DNA of 64,000 nt from Rhodobacteraceae bacterium EL53. GTDB taxonomy: Bacteria > Pseudomonadota > Alphaproteobacteria > Rhodobacterales > Rhodobacteraceae. The notes beneath the pieces were generated by a model, which was not told where the DNA came from, did not search any database, and saw only the letters and a program-made list of their open reading frames with translations. The DNA lies in the NCBI GenBank assembly GCA_900313015.1, contig OMPR01000008.1:434001-498000 (forward strand), read 5' to 3'. Made by a program: the position numbers and the translations under genes. Positions 41,852 through 51,493 of this stretch are shown here, one piece after another (the stretch's first letter is position 1; every line of letters starts with the position of its first letter).

Positions 41852-43192
41852 TCAGGAATACGAGAGCCAGTCGTGCCACGCCGCTTTGGCGCGATCAGTA
41901 TAGGCTTTGTACCGATCTTTGCGTCCACGACGCCCACCCTTGAGCCCCTCAACAGGTTGAAATAGGCCGAAATTTACGTTCATGGGTTGAAAGGTCTTGG
42001 CTTCTGCGCCGCCGGTGATGTGATGGATCAATGCACCCATGGCGCTGTCCTGTGGCACGGTCGGCAAATCGATACCCAATATCTCAGCCGCCGCAAGCCG
42101 GCCTGCCAACAGACCCATCGCAGCGCTTTCGACGTATCCTTCGACACCGGTGATCTGGCCTGCAAATCGAATGTGTGGCTTGGATTTCAGACGCATCTGG
42201 TTGTCCAGCAAGGTTGGCGAATTCAAAAACGTATTGCGGTGAATCCCGCCCAAACGTGCAAAGCTGGCATTTTCCAGTCCTGGAATCATACGCAACACTT
42301 CGGTCTGTGCGCCGTACTTCATCTTTGTCTGGAACCCGACGATATTGAACAACGTCCCCAAAGCATTATCGCGACGTAACTGAACAACTGCATAAGCCTT
42401 GTTCTCGGGGTTATGTGGATTGGTCAGGCCAACTGGCTTCATCGGTCCAAATCGAAGCGTTTCGCGTCCGCGTTCGGCCATGACTTCGATGGGCAGACAA
42501 CCGTCAAAATACCCAGCGGTTTCACCTTCGTGAAACTCGGTTTTATCTGCCGTAAGCAACGCATCTATAAACGCTTCGTACTGATCTTTGTCCATTGGGC
42601 AGTTCAGATAAGCGGTACGCTCTTCTTCGGTTTCGCCCTTGTCATACCGCGACTGCATCCATGCCTTGGACATATCGATGCTTTCGGCATAAAGGATCGG
42701 CGCAATCGCATCAAAGAAGGCAAGCGCCTCAGCGCCTGTTTCCGCTTGAATGGCGGCCCCCAAATTAGTTGACGTCAACGGACCCGTGGCAAAGATCCAA
42801 TGCCCGTCTTGAGGCAGGTCGGTGATTTCTTCGTACGACACGGAAATGCGCGGGTGGGCCTTTAATTTGGCCGTTACAGTTTCGGCAAAAGGATCACGAT
42901 CTACGGCCAAAGCACCACCCGCGGGCAGCCGGTGTTCATCTGCGGTGGTCATGATCAAACCATCAGCGGTGCGCATCTCCCAATGCAGCAATCCAACGGC
43001 GTTTTGTTCATCATCATCCGAGCGAAACGAATTGGAACATACCATTTCACCCAGATTGCCGGTTTTATGGGCAAAGGTTTCGACCTTGGGACGCATTTCG
43101 TGGATCACCACGTCAACGCCCATTTCCGCTGCCTGCCAGGCCGCCTCGGACCCGGCCATGCCGCCGCCCACGATATGCAATGTCTGTGTCAT
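41852..43192 (-). CDS. trmFO: Methylenetetrahydrofolate-tRNA uracil-54 methyltransferase TrmFO
   Basis: A 446-residue FAD and folate-dependent enzyme that makes m5U54 in the T-loop. FAD-binding [11 protein letters not shown] (9-19), the [13 protein letters not shown] cysteine motif, and the late [20 protein letters not shown] block identify it. The ATG at 43192 was taken because the family begins just before LHIVGGG; the frame is open 13 codons upstream. TrmFO replaces the SAM-dependent TrmA in this lineage. Confidence 0.94.
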   Translation of the reverse strand: MTQTLHIVGGGMAGSEAAWQAAEMGVDVVIHEMRPKVETFAHKTGNLGEMVCSNSFRSDDDEQNAVGLLHWEMRTADGLIMTTADEHRLPAGGALAVDRDPFAETVTAKLKAHPRISVSYEEITDLPQDGHWIFATGPLTSTNLGAAIQAETGAEALAFFDAIAPILYAESIDMSKAWMQSRYDKGETEEERTAYLNCPMDKDQYEAFIDALLTADKTEFHEGETAGYFDGCLPIEVMAERGRETLRFGPMKPVGLTNPHNPENKAYAVVQLRRDNALGTLFNIVGFQTKMKYGAQTEVLRMIPGLENASFARLGGIHRNTFLNSPTLLDNQMRLKSKPHIRFAGQITGVEGYVESAAMGLLAGRLAAAEILGIDLPTVPQDSAMGALIHHITGGAEAKTFQPMNVNFGLFQPVEGLKGGRRGRKDRYKAYTDRAKAAWHDWLSYS

Positions 43193-43294
43193 GATGTGCC
43201 ACATAGGCCAGCCAGAGCTAACGCGCAACATCTCAGCGACCTGTCAAGCGACTGGGGCCCCTGGGAGGGGTTAATTTTAAATTATGGCAGGGGG

Positions 43295-43377
43295 TTTTGG
43301 GGTCGCCGGTGCGGGAATGTCAACGCCAGAGAGAGAGCCTGGCTTGGAGGGACCTTCCGCCGGCGGCGACCCAAAAA
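43295..43377. repeat. Long imperfect hairpin upstream of trmFO
   Basis: In the 308-bp gap between trmFO and the enoyl-CoA hydratase gene, 14-nt arms (43295-43308 and 43364-43377, one mismatch) enclose further pairing and an apical stem GCCAG/CTGGC (43325-43329 with 43339-43343), about 83 nt in all. A second palindrome of two 8-nt arms lies at 43424-43441. Otherwise the gap holds no convincing gene. It may be a dispersed palindromic repeat or a structured trmFO leader. Confidence 0.5.
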
Positions 43378-43500
43378 GCGTCCAAGGCATTTGCCTTGCC
43401 CAATGTTTGCCATGTTCCTGCCCAATTTGAAAGTTCAAATTTGGAAACAATTTTACCAGATATAGGAAACGATCATCACTTTGGGTCCAATCCTCCGAAT

Positions 43501-44286
43501 TTATTGGTCCCAATCGGGGTCACGTTTCTCGATAAAGGCGGCGATTCCTTCTTCGGTATCGCGATAGAGCATGTTTTCAACCATCACGTCACCGGTATAG
43601 GCATAGGCCTGATCCAGCGGCATTTGAATCTGTTCGTAAAACGCCTGTTTGCCGATTTTGACCGCTGCACCAAGCTTGCTTGCCAATGTTTCTGCAAGCG
43701 CATGTGTTTCCTGTGAAAGATCTTGCGCTGGAACGGCCCGGTTTATCAGCCCCAATTCCGCCGCGCGCGATGCATCAATGAATTGCCCCGTTGAAAGCAT
43801 CTCAAATGCCTGCTTGTGGGATATGTTGCGCGATAACGCAACCATCGGCGTAGAGCAAAACAGGCCAATGTTCACTCCATTGACGCCAAACCGGGTGCCT
43901 TCGGCTGCAATGGCCAAATCGCACGATGCAACCATTTGACAACCGGCAGCTGTAGCAATGCCATGGACCTGCGCGATCACGGGTTGTGGCAACGCTTGAA
44001 TCGACATCATCATGCGGGCGCAACGATCAAACAGATCCTTGAAATAGGCTTTGCCACCGTCTTCGGATTGGCGTCCGGCTGTCATCTGTTTCAGGTCATG
44101 GCCGGCACAAAATGCTTTGCCTTCACCTGACAGGATAACCACGCGAATGGTCGTGTCTGTTTTGAGCAGATCAAATTGCTCTTGCAAGGCTGCCAACATT
44201 TCATCGGACAAGGCGTTGATGCGCTCTGGCGCATTTAATTTCAGATGGGCAATGGCGCCTGTGTCGCGACGTTCCAAAATTGTCAT
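43501..44286 (-). CDS. Enoyl-CoA hydratase/isomerase family protein
   Basis: A 261-residue crotonase-fold protein. The oxyanion-hole motif FCAGHDLKQM and the second one GIATAAGCQMVASCDLAIA are clear. The catalytic Glu positions of true hydratases are not evident near GVNIGLFCSTPMVALSR, as in the ECHDC3-like branch. Reaction type is therefore open. GGGAG lies about 7 nt before the ATG. Divergent from the thioesterase gene. Confidence 0.83.
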   Translation of the reverse strand: MTILERRDTGAIAHLKLNAPERINALSDEMLAALQEQFDLLKTDTTIRVVILSGEGKAFCAGHDLKQMTAGRQSEDGGKAYFKDLFDRCARMMMSIQALPQPVIAQVHGIATAAGCQMVASCDLAIAAEGTRFGVNGVNIGLFCSTPMVALSRNISHKQAFEMLSTGQFIDASRAAELGLINRAVPAQDLSQETHALAETLASKLGAAVKIGKQAFYEQIQMPLDQAYAYTGDVMVENMLYRDTEEGIAAFIEKRDPDWDQ

Positions 44287-44344
44287 CTTGCTCTCCCGAT
44301 TAATATTGGCCCAACTCTAAAAGGAAGAGGCGAGGAGTAAAAGC

Positions 44345-44788
44345 ATGCCATTGGCATTAAACAAAGAAGAATTGATGGCCTATCTGTCCGAAGTGTTCCC
44401 ACAGGTGGCCGATGACTTTGCTTTGGATGCGCTGTCCGAGGATCGTTTGACCATGCGATTGTTGGTGGCAGATCGGCATTTGCGCCCGGGCGGAACGGTG
44501 TCAGGGCCATCTATGTTCGCTCTCGCAGACTGTGCGACTTATGCGATGGTTTTGGCGCGCGTGGGTCGACAGGCCTTGGCGGTCACCACCGGGTGTTCGA
44601 TGGATTTCATGCGCAAGCCGGATGGGTCTGTTGATATGATTGCGGAAATTCGATTGCTGAAATTGGGTCGCTCGTTGGCTGTCGGAGACATTTTGCTGTT
44701 TTCCGAAGGGAGCGATAAGCCCGTTGCGCGGGCAACAATGACTTATTCAATTCCACCGCAGGGCTCAGCAGCGGCCGTGGCTGGGTAA
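44345..44788 (+). CDS. PaaI-family hot-dog thioesterase
   Basis: A 147-residue hot-dog-fold acyl-CoA thioesterase. HLRPGGTVSGPSMFALADCATYAMV corresponds to the family's substrate helix with Asp as catalytic acid, and SMDFMRKP begins the central strands. AGGAG 8 nt upstream supports the start. It diverges from the enoyl-CoA hydratase gene, so the two may share acyl-CoA metabolism. Confidence 0.82.
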   Translation: MPLALNKEELMAYLSEVFPQVADDFALDALSEDRLTMRLLVADRHLRPGGTVSGPSMFALADCATYAMVLARVGRQALAVTTGCSMDFMRKPDGSVDMIAEIRLLKLGRSLAVGDILLFSEGSDKPVARATMTYSIPPQGSAAAVAG

Positions 44789-44815
44789 TGTAATTTGATA
44801 CAATGCACACATGAA

Positions 44816-44845
44816 ACAAAAAAGGGCCGGGGACTAGCCCCGGCC
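44816..44845 (-). terminator. Terminator of the DUF1127 gene
   Basis: A perfect 8-bp stem (44825-44832 with 44838-44845) followed on the minus strand by a run of Ts, 33 nt after the DUF1127 stop. Confidence 0.85.
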
Positions 44846-44877
44846 AGTGAAGAGGTCCGTTTCCGGACGGGGATATC

Positions 44878-45105
44878 TTACAGCTGCCAGAATCTGAGCG
44901 CGCGTTCGCGATCAGCTTCAAGTCGGGAAACACCAATATCTTCAAGTAGGTGGTTATCCAGATTTTTCAATTTTTTTCTTGTACGTTGGCGGGTGTCCCA
45001 CTCTGTGACTGCATAAGCAAAACGGACCGCCAGCTTTGCCACCAAAGGCAGCCGTGGGCTTGCGCTGAGCAGGGACAGATCGTGGGCCGAGATTGCACGT
45101 GTCAT
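44878..45105 (-). CDS. DUF1127 (YjiS-like) small protein
   Basis: A 75-residue basic protein with the DUF1127 C-terminal signature NLDNHLLEDIGVSRLEADRE. Related proteins in alphaproteobacteria bind RNA or affect phosphate and carbon metabolism (known for Agrobacterium and Rhodobacter members), but the role of this copy is unknown. The ATG at 45105 has AGGA 8 nt upstream; the frame is open 17 codons further. It diverges from the MocR gene across 98 bp carrying repeated motifs. Confidence 0.85.
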   Translation of the reverse strand: MTRAISAHDLSLLSASPRLPLVAKLAVRFAYAVTEWDTRQRTRKKLKNLDNHLLEDIGVSRLEADRERALRFWQL

Positions 45106-45122
45106 AGTGGGGTCCTTTCCAT

Positions 45123-45172
45123 ATTGTATTGACACAATGTTGTGACTTAGGTACATTTGTTTGATACATTGC
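45123..45172. promoter_or_regulatory. Repeated motif, candidate MocR operator
   Basis: In the DUF1127-mocR gap, TACATT occurs twice with a 13-bp period (45152-45157 and 45165-45170) and ATTGTAT at 45123-45129 is a near-inverted copy. The 13-mer TTTGATACATTGC (45160-45172) recurs with one change at 44794-44806, on the far side of the DUF1127 gene. MocR proteins commonly bind direct repeats next to their own gene. Confidence 0.4.
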
Positions 45173-45203
45173 GAATTGTGTCGAAATCAAAGGAAAGATT
45201 GTA

Positions 45204-46598
45204 ATGGGTACAATTTGGCCTGACGCCCTGCCGAGCTCAAAGGGTCCGAAATACAAAGCTGTTGCTGAAACCATCCGAGGGGCCATTGACGGTGGCTCTT
45301 TGACCGAAGGCACAAAGTTACCCCCTGTGCGCGAAATGGCCTATCAGTTGGGCATAACGCCGGGCACCGTAGCACGCGCCTATACAGTTTTGACCGACGA
45401 AGGGTTGCTCGAAGCCGGCGTCGGTCGCGGAACCTTTGTTGCGCCGCCCAAAACTTCGTTATTAGATGATGTCTGGGCCAGACAAACTGAGCCGCCTAAA
45501 ACTCATAACGTAAGCCTGTTCAGCCCTCGACTGATTGATGTGGGGCAGGTGGCTGCCATCAAAGATGCAGTGCGTCAGGTTGCCGAGGCCGACCCTTGGC
45601 TGTTTCTCAATTACCCAACTCGGGACGCCTATAAACCCGTGCGACAAGCGGTTGTGGATTGGCTATCGGATTTGCCGCTGGGATCTTTGGTACCCGAGGA
45701 CATCGTCCTGACACATGGTGGACAGAACGGATTGTGTGTGGTGTTTCAGGCTGTTTTGCGTGGTCAACGCCCTGTTGTTCTGGTCGAGGACCTGTCTTAT
45801 GCCGGATTTCGGCGCGCTGCAGAATTAATGCGCGCCGAAGTTGTCGGGATCGAGATGGACCAATATGGCATTGTTCCAGAAGCTTTGGATGCAGCTGCAC
45901 GTCAACATGGCGCGCAATTGTTGTGTGTCTCACCAGAAGTGCATAACCCAACCGGCGGCCACACCCCCTTGTTTCGACGCAAAGAAATTGTGGATGTGGC
46001 GAAGCGTCATGATCTGCAGATTCTCGAAGACGATTGTTATCGGATGGGCGAAGCTCGTGCACCCAGCTTTCGGGCTTTGGCGCCGGAACGAGGGTGGCAT
46101 GTGTCCTCTATCTCCAAAACACTGACACCTGCTTTGCGCGTTGGCTTTGCCATTGCACCACAAGGACGAAGTACCGATCTTAGGCGCGCCGCAGAGTATG
46201 GGTATTTCGGCTTGGCGCAGCCATTGGCGGAATTGACCCGGATTCTTCTGACTGACCCCAGAACGCCTGAGCTGGCGAGGAAAATCCGGCAGTCGATGGC
46301 TGAATACGTTCGCGTGGCCGTGAATGCCTTGGGTGGTTTTGATTTGAACTGGGACCCGGAGGTGCCATTTGTCTGGCTCAAGTTACCGTCAGGATGGCGC
46401 GCGGCTGCGTTTTGTCGCGCTGCCGAAGGGCAGGGCGTTCAAATCCGGTCGGCAGATGAATTCGCCCTGCGCGATGGACGCGCGCCGCATGCGGTTCGGA
46501 TCGCCATGAATGGTCATGTTTCGCTTGAGGCGTTTGAGGGTGCGATGATGCGCTTACGTTCGTTGTTGGACAATCCGCCTGAGCAGATCAGTGTTTGA
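45204..46598 (+). CDS. MocR-family regulator (GntR HTH plus aminotransferase domain)
   Basis: A 464-residue fusion of an N-terminal GntR winged helix (about 10-80, REMAYQLGITPGTVARAYTVL) and a fold-type I aminotransferase domain (about 100-460). PLP-site features are HNPTGG, DDCYRMG and the Schiff-base Lys in SSISKTLTPALRVG. Such proteins sense PLP or amino compounds. It faces the DUF1127 gene, which is the obvious candidate target, and its 3' end overlaps the next gene by 11 bp. Confidence 0.9.
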   Translation: MGTIWPDALPSSKGPKYKAVAETIRGAIDGGSLTEGTKLPPVREMAYQLGITPGTVARAYTVLTDEGLLEAGVGRGTFVAPPKTSLLDDVWARQTEPPKTHNVSLFSPRLIDVGQVAAIKDAVRQVAEADPWLFLNYPTRDAYKPVRQAVVDWLSDLPLGSLVPEDIVLTHGGQNGLCVVFQAVLRGQRPVVLVEDLSYAGFRRAAELMRAEVVGIEMDQYGIVPEALDAAARQHGAQLLCVSPEVHNPTGGHTPLFRRKEIVDVAKRHDLQILEDDCYRMGEARAPSFRALAPERGWHVSSISKTLTPALRVGFAIAPQGRSTDLRRAAEYGYFGLAQPLAELTRILLTDPRTPELARKIRQSMAEYVRVAVNALGGFDLNWDPEVPFVWLKLPSGWRAAAFCRAAEGQGVQIRSADEFALRDGRAPHAVRIAMNGHVSLEAFEGAMMRLRSLLDNPPEQISV

Positions 46599-46989
46599 AC
46601 CAGCTCAGCACCCCCTTCTTCTTGCTCAACGGCTCCGGGTCCCCAAAAAAACCAACCAATTGTACGATCCGGCCATCTTGATCCAGTGTCGCAAAGTCAT
46701 GCCCCTTTAATAGAGGGATGCCACCCACAGCCACCATGGCCCATGTGAAGTGCACAACCTCATGGTGCGGGTTGGGCTGGCTGGTCACGATGATCTTCGA
46801 GCCTTTGGCCTGATCGTGAAAAGCATCCATGTAAGTAGCGAGCCCGTCCCGGCCAGTCACATTGCCATTGGGATCAACATATCGACCATCTTCGGCCCAG
46901 CATGTTTCCAAATGTGCCATGCGCTTTTGTGGATCGCGCTCGTGCCATGCGGCACCATAAGCGGTTAGGACTGTATCAACTGATTTCAT
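46588..46989 (-). CDS. NTF2/SnoaL-like domain protein
   Basis: A 133-residue protein of the NTF2-like superfamily: the first helix VDTVLTAYGAAWHERDPQKR, the CWAEDGRYVDPNG segment and GRDGLATYMDAF are typical. These small cone-shaped domains act as isomerases, hydrolases or binding modules; no catalytic set is obvious. The ATG at 46989 has GAGAA 8 nt upstream; ATG 47025 and GTG 47037 are alternatives. Convergent with the MocR gene. Confidence 0.72.
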   Translation of the reverse strand: MKSVDTVLTAYGAAWHERDPQKRMAHLETCWAEDGRYVDPNGNVTGRDGLATYMDAFHDQAKGSKIIVTSQPNPHHEVVHFTWAMVAVGGIPLLKGHDFATLDQDGRIVQLVGFFGDPEPLSKKKGVLSWFKH

Positions 46990-47068
46990 GTTCGCATTCT
47001 CATAGGGACGTGCAAACGGTTGCATGAACTCAATCACCGAGTAAAGTTAATTGTCTCAAATGGCAGTG

Positions 47069-47104
47069 AACCTCTGCCACAACCCAGCGGTCTCGGCAGA
47101 GGTT
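47069..47104 (-). terminator. Hairpin after the lipoprotein gene
   Basis: A perfect 10-bp stem (47069-47078 with 47095-47104), 16-nt loop, just downstream of the lipoprotein stop; the U-tract is weak. Confidence 0.45.
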
Positions 47105-47112
47105 TCAGTGGT

Positions 47113-47655
47113 CTATTTTTTGTCGAGCTGGATCCAAACGGTAATATCGTTGGAGCCATAGGACCAGCTGTCTTTACCAACGGCAACAGCGGTTGAGACA
47201 GCGGCAGCGACCAACCCAGCAACAGATGGCCCAGCGACAATAGCCCCCTCTAACTGTGGTTTAACTTCAAAATCCGTCTTCAAGTCGCCCTTTTGGCAAT
47301 TGATACGCAGTTTGGTTGGCTTGCCCTTGAACTTTGGGACGCGCAAAACTGCCGGCGTTGTAAAGCTCGCGCTGAGTTCACCGGAATCGAGCGTACACAG
47401 TGCACCGACGATCTCAATTTTTTTGCTATTTTTAACTTCGACATCGCTTGCGCCCGAAAAACCTTGCTGGGTGTTTTCCTCTTCTTCTCTGATAAAAGTG
47501 CGCACGACTGGTTCAGTCACACCCAAAATGCGTTGTTGGTTGACGCTTGCATTCTTCAATCCAACTTCGACTGGCGGGGTTTTGATTGACGAAGCCTCTG
47601 AGCAAGCCCCAAGGGCAAGAATGGCAACAATTGAAGTTTTGGAGAAAATGTTCAT
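47113..47655 (-). CDS. Putative lipoprotein of unknown function
   Basis: A 180-residue protein with a signal peptide and lipobox LGAC (Cys18), so probably acylated and envelope-anchored. The body has an acidic-polar stretch (EEEENTQQ), then SKKIEIVGALCTLDSG and a glycine/alanine-rich hydrophobic patch (about 138-162). I do not recognise the family. The gene and its upstream region are more AT-rich than the neighbours, which hints at transfer but is not proof. Confidence 0.65.
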   Translation of the reverse strand: MNIFSKTSIVAILALGACSEASSIKTPPVEVGLKNASVNQQRILGVTEPVVRTFIREEEENTQQGFSGASDVEVKNSKKIEIVGALCTLDSGELSASFTTPAVLRVPKFKGKPTKLRINCQKGDLKTDFEVKPQLEGAIVAGPSVAGLVAAAVSTAVAVGKDSWSYGSNDITVWIQLDKK

Positions 47656-47954
47656 TTACATGCAGCTTTCTTTATATCTCTCAGCCACGTATTCCTTAAA
47701 GGCGAGTGAATTCAATATTTAATCGCGTTATATGTGGTGCGTCTCTTTAGTATGGTAAAATTGCACCAAAAAGAGCGAAGCGAGCATATGAATTTTTGGG
47801 GTATTATAGTACCTATTTACTAAGCTGTTGTTTTTGCTTTATTAATTAACGCGCTTGTGGGTTGACCCGGATAAGCTAGGTCCCTAAAACCACCAAATCG
47901 AATTCGGACCGATCCATCGGGCCGGTCTAACACATCAAACAGGACTCTCCTGAC
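47656..47954. promoter_or_regulatory. AT-rich gap with candidate rplM promoter
   Basis: About 300 bp without a gene. It contains a GGTA(TTATAG)TACC palindrome at 47800-47813 and a promoter-like pair TTGACC (47862-47867), 17-bp spacer, TAAAAC (47885-47890), 65 bp before rplM. Nothing else was recognised. Confidence 0.35.
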
Positions 47955-48413
47955 ATGAAAACCTTTTCTGCGACCCCTGCAGATATCGACAAGAAATGGA
48001 TCCTGATCGACGCTGAAGGCGTTGTTCTGGGCCGTCTTGCTTCGATCATTGCCATGCGTCTGCGTGGCAAGCACAAAGCAACCTTCACGCCGCACATGGA
48101 TATGGGCGACAACGTCATCATCATCAACGCCGACAAGGTACAGATGACTGGCAAGAAGCGCGAAGAAAACTTCTACTGGCACACTGGCCACCCGGGTGGG
48201 ATCAAATCCCGCACCAAGCAGCAGATCCTCGACGGTGCACACCCCGAGCGTGTTGTGACCCAGGCCGTCAAGCGTATGCTGCCAGGCAACCGCCTGAGCC
48301 GCGTTCAGATGACCAACCTGCGCGTTTATGCTGGTGCTGAGCACCCCCACGAGGCGCAAAGCCCCGAAGTTCTGGACGTTAAGTCCATGAACAAGAAAAA
48401 CACCCGGAGCTAA
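47955..48413 (+). CDS. rplM: 50S ribosomal protein L13
   Basis: A 152-residue L13 with the conserved [16 protein letters not shown] near the start, [21 protein letters not shown], and the [10 protein letters not shown] block. It forms the usual two-gene operon with rpsI, 5 bp downstream. Confidence 0.97.
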   Translation: MKTFSATPADIDKKWILIDAEGVVLGRLASIIAMRLRGKHKATFTPHMDMGDNVIIINADKVQMTGKKREENFYWHTGHPGGIKSRTKQQILDGAHPERVVTQAVKRMLPGNRLSRVQMTNLRVYAGAEHPHEAQSPEVLDVKSMNKKNTRS

Positions 48414-48418
48414 GTTAG

Positions 48419-48904
48419 ATGTCTGATCAGATCAACACTCTCGAAGAACTCAGCGCCGTTGCTGGCATCGAAGCCGTGGCCGAAGAAATCGTAACACGTG
48501 AGCCGGTTCGTGACGAACTGGGCCGCTCTTATGCAACTGGCAAGCGTAAAGACGCTGTTGCTCGCGTTTGGATCAAGCCGGGTTCCGGTAAGGTCACCGT
48601 GAACGGCAAAGACCAGGACGTCTACTTTGCACGTCCCGTTCTGCAGCTGATCCTGCGTCAGCCATTCCAGATTGCTGGCGTCGAAGGTGAATTCGACGTT
48701 GTTGCAACCGTAAAAGGTGGTGGCCTCACAGGTCAGGCCGGCGCGGTTAAGCACGGCATCTCCAAAGCGTTGCAGCTGTACAACCCAGCCCTGCGCGGTG
48801 CTCTGAAAGCCGCTGGCTTCCTGACCCGTGACTCGCGTGTTGTTGAGCGTAAGAAATACGGTAAAGCGAAAGCCCGTAAGAGCTTCCAGTTCTCCAAGCG
48901 TTAA
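48419..48904 (+). CDS. rpsI: 30S ribosomal protein S9
   Basis: A 161-residue S9 with an acidic N-terminal extension (about 1-35) common in alphaproteobacteria. Core motifs are [32 protein letters not shown] and the C-terminal [17 protein letters not shown], whose last residues reach the decoding centre. GGAG lies 10 nt upstream. A terminator follows. Confidence 0.97.
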   Translation: MSDQINTLEELSAVAGIEAVAEEIVTREPVRDELGRSYATGKRKDAVARVWIKPGSGKVTVNGKDQDVYFARPVLQLILRQPFQIAGVEGEFDVVATVKGGGLTGQAGAVKHGISKALQLYNPALRGALKAAGFLTRDSRVVERKKYGKAKARKSFQFSKR

Positions 48905-48929
48905 GTTTGGTACCGAAAGATTTGCAAAA

Positions 48930-48958
48930 GGCCGCGCAGTGCGCGGCCTTTTCGTTTT
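48930..48958 (+). terminator. Terminator of rplM-rpsI
   Basis: A perfect 8-bp GC stem (48930-48937 with 48941-48948), then TTTTCGTTTT, 25 nt after rpsI. Confidence 0.88.
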
Positions 48959-49016
48959 CGGAACAGCACATCTGGCTGTGCGTGGCTTGGATAAACCGCA
49001 AAAGACGTCAGATGAC

Positions 49017-49631
49017 CTATGCGTCAGGTGAAATCAGACCCAACCCGCGCAAATAAATACCGATTCCAGTCTCCAACAAATCTTCGGGTGGGAACGGCGA
49101 CGCTGTACCGGTGTTCCGCGCATACAGTTCCACAACACCGTGGCTCATGGCCCAGATATGCGCACTGAACATAGAGGCCGGAGGGCGCTTTTCAGCAGGA
49201 ATATGTTCTGACAATTCCGCCGCCGCCCGTTCGAGAACACCCTTGGCCCGTTGCGCCGATGTCGCAAGTTCTGGGGTGCGATTGACAGATATGCCGCTTT
49301 CGAACATGGAAATGTAGTGGCCGGGATACCGCCGGGCAAAGGCAAGATAGGCCCGTCCCGTCGCCTCAAAAGCAGCGAGTGATGAGGGTTGCCCGTTATC
49401 ATAGGCGTATTGCATCAGATCAGCAAAGATGTCGAACCCCTGCCGTGCAGCCTCGGCGATCAGATCCTCGCGACCCTTAAAGTGACGATAAACAGCTGCA
49501 GGGGTAACACCAGCCGCTTTTGCCGCCTCGGACAGGGTGAACCCAGTCGGGCCTTTCTGCTCGATCAAAACCAGTGCCGATTCAATCAAAGCCTGGCGTA
49601 GATTGCCGTGGTGATATCCGCGTTTAGGCAT
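49017..49631 (-). CDS. TetR-family transcriptional regulator
   Basis: A 204-residue repressor beginning [20 protein letters not shown], with the helix-turn-helix [21 protein letters not shown] (about 32-52) and a TetR C-terminal ligand domain. ATG 49631 has GGAG 7 nt upstream and overlaps the ppk2 stop by 8 bp, so it is cotranscribed with ppk2. A longer frame to 49757 would lie inside ppk2 and has no support. Confidence 0.88.
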   Translation of the reverse strand: MPKRGYHHGNLRQALIESALVLIEQKGPTGFTLSEAAKAAGVTPAAVYRHFKGREDLIAEAARQGFDIFADLMQYAYDNGQPSSLAAFEATGRAYLAFARRYPGHYISMFESGISVNRTPELATSAQRAKGVLERAAAELSEHIPAEKRPPASMFSAHIWAMSHGVVELYARNTGTASPFPPEDLLETGIGIYLRGLGLISPDA

Positions 49632-50493
49632 CCCAGATCTCCGGGCCTCCGCAGATGGCAGGGTCGATCTCACGCAGGGCTTTCTCGTCTTTTCCGTCGT
49701 ATTCCATCTGTGAAAGGACTGTCCGAATGGCGGCCAAACGGGCGCGTTTCTTGTCATCAGATCGGATGATTGTCCAGGGGCAGATTTCAGAATGACTGCG
49801 GGTCAGCGTTTCACTGATGGATTGCGTGTAGGCATCCCATTTGTCCAACCCCTTGATATCTATGGGGCTCAGTTTCCATTGTTTGAGGGGGTCAGTTTCA
49901 CGTTGCAGAAAACGACGCAACTGTTCCGCCCGGCCGACGTTCAACCACATCTTAAACAGGTGAATACCGTCATCAACCAACCCTTGTTCAATCGGGCGTA
50001 CCTGACGGAAAAACCGCTCGCGTTCTTCCTCCGTGCAGAACCCAAATACGTTTTCGACCACACCCCGGTTGTACCAACTACGATCGAAGAACACGATTTC
50101 ACCCGCCGCCGGAAGATGTTCGATATAGCGTTGAAAATACCATTGGCTCTGTTCCGTGGTCGAGGGCTTGGAGAGCGCAACAACACGTGCGCCGCGTGGA
50201 TTAAGATTTTCCCGGAACCTTTTGATTGTACCACCTTTTCCGGCTGCGTCACGCCCTTCAAATAAGATGGCAACCCGCTGCCCTGTCTTCTTGACCCAGG
50301 CTTGGAACTTGACCAGCTCTATCTGCAGATCTTCAATTTCGCCTTCATAGTCTTTGCGCCCAATCCGGTCGGAATATGGGTAGCTGGGGCTGAGCACGTC
50401 ATTCTTGTCAGCAGATTTGATCTGTTTGCGGATCTCTTCTGGAGCCTTGTCGCGAAAATACGCTTCGATTTCGCCTTGGTGGTGTTCTGTCAT
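49624..50493 (-). CDS. ppk2: Polyphosphate kinase 2
   Basis: A 289-residue P-loop kinase that transfers phosphate between polyphosphate and nucleoside diphosphates. Walker A is [12 protein letters not shown] (79-90), the Walker B/lid region [13 protein letters not shown], and the [12 protein letters not shown] lid helix follows. Single-domain length fits class I PPK2. The downstream TetR gene overlaps it by 8 bp. Confidence 0.93.
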   Translation of the reverse strand: MTEHHQGEIEAYFRDKAPEEIRKQIKSADKNDVLSPSYPYSDRIGRKDYEGEIEDLQIELVKFQAWVKKTGQRVAILFEGRDAAGKGGTIKRFRENLNPRGARVVALSKPSTTEQSQWYFQRYIEHLPAAGEIVFFDRSWYNRGVVENVFGFCTEEERERFFRQVRPIEQGLVDDGIHLFKMWLNVGRAEQLRRFLQRETDPLKQWKLSPIDIKGLDKWDAYTQSISETLTRSHSEICPWTIIRSDDKKRARLAAIRTVLSQMEYDGKDEKALREIDPAICGGPEIWDA

Positions 50494-50542
50494 CCGCTGA
50501 CTCCCAATGAATTCCGTATCTTAATATGGGATGTGAATCCGA

Positions 50543-51493
50543 TTAACGCAAATCCGAGCGTTGCGCCACAGCCTCGACTGCCGCAACGACATCTGCGGTG
50601 GCCACGTGGTGAGGCATATGACCAATGCCCTGCAGGGTGTGCAGTTGTGCCTGCGGAATGCGTTGCGCCAAATTAACTGCATGCAAGTCGTAGTTGACCG
50701 TAGTATCGGCCGTGCCATGCACAATACCTGTTGGCACAGAAATTTCGGTATAACGCGGGGCGAGCGCTGTGATTTCCGTAAGCAGGTTCGCGCGTTGTTT
50801 TGCATTCGCTCGCATGGATCCGCGCCGCAATGCCAAGCCAACTCCAAAGTGCTGAGCAAAGGTTTCGGGAACCGCTTGTGGCGCAAAAACGTCTTCAAAG
50901 GCCGCCACCACAGTGCGGTCTGGCACAAATGCCGTGAGCAAAGGCACCGCTAGGGCCGAACCGATTGGATGTGAGGTGACCAGATACACCGGGTCCAAAG
51001 GCGTGGTCCATGGGATGCCGGGAGCCGCAACTAGAACCAATCCAGACAGGGTTGTAGGCGCCTCTACCGCCCATGCCAAAGCCACGGCTCCACCATAACT
51101 TTGGCCCAAAACAATCGGGCTGTCCGCGCCTAATTTCTGCGCGGCGCGCTGTAAAACATCAGCCTGCTGTGTGATTGACCCACCGCCGGGAATGGCATCG
51201 CTATATCCCAAACCGGGCCGATCAAACAGGATCACCCGAAATTGCTGCTCTAGCGCGGGCGCTAGGGCAAAGCTCATATCGTGGGTGTTGCCGTTTGATC
51301 CGTGAATCATCACCAGATCAGGCCCACGACCGCGTACAACGGCATGCACGCGCAGGCCATCCACCATCACAAACTGCCCCTGGGGCGGATATGCTGCTTC
51401 GACATCGCGCTCATGCGCAGCAGCCAGCCAAAGCGTGACAAAAGCAGTCAGGACCCCCAAAGCAGCGAGTATTATCAGCGCTTTACTGACCAA
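50543..51493 (-). CDS. Alpha/beta hydrolase with N-terminal membrane helix
   Basis: A 316-residue hydrolase: N-terminal hydrophobic helix, oxyanion motif [19 protein letters not shown], nucleophile elbow GQSYGGAV, acid in HGTADTTV and base His in GIGHMPHH. Start is uncertain: TTG at 51493 overlaps the metA stop by 11 bp and places the helix at the N-terminus; an ATG at 51601 exists deep inside metA. The substrate is unknown. Confidence 0.78.
   Translation of the reverse strand: MVSKALIILAALGVLTAFVTLWLAAAHERDVEAAYPPQGQFVMVDGLRVHAVVRGRGPDLVMIHGSNGNTHDMSFALAPALEQQFRVILFDRPGLGYSDAIPGGGSITQQADVLQRAAQKLGADSPIVLGQSYGGAVALAWAVEAPTTLSGLVLVAAPGIPWTTPLDPVYLVTSHPIGSALAVPLLTAFVPDRTVVAAFEDVFAPQAVPETFAQHFGVGLALRRGSMRANAKQRANLLTEITALAPRYTEISVPTGIVHGTADTTVNYDLHAVNLAQRIPQAQLHTLQGIGHMPHHVATADVVAAVEAVAQRSDLR

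Noticed and set aside
43277-43513. A 78-codon open frame on the minus strand in the trmFO upstream gap
   Set aside because: It overlaps the end of the enoyl-CoA hydratase gene and covers the long hairpin, which would explain its odd proline-rich translation.
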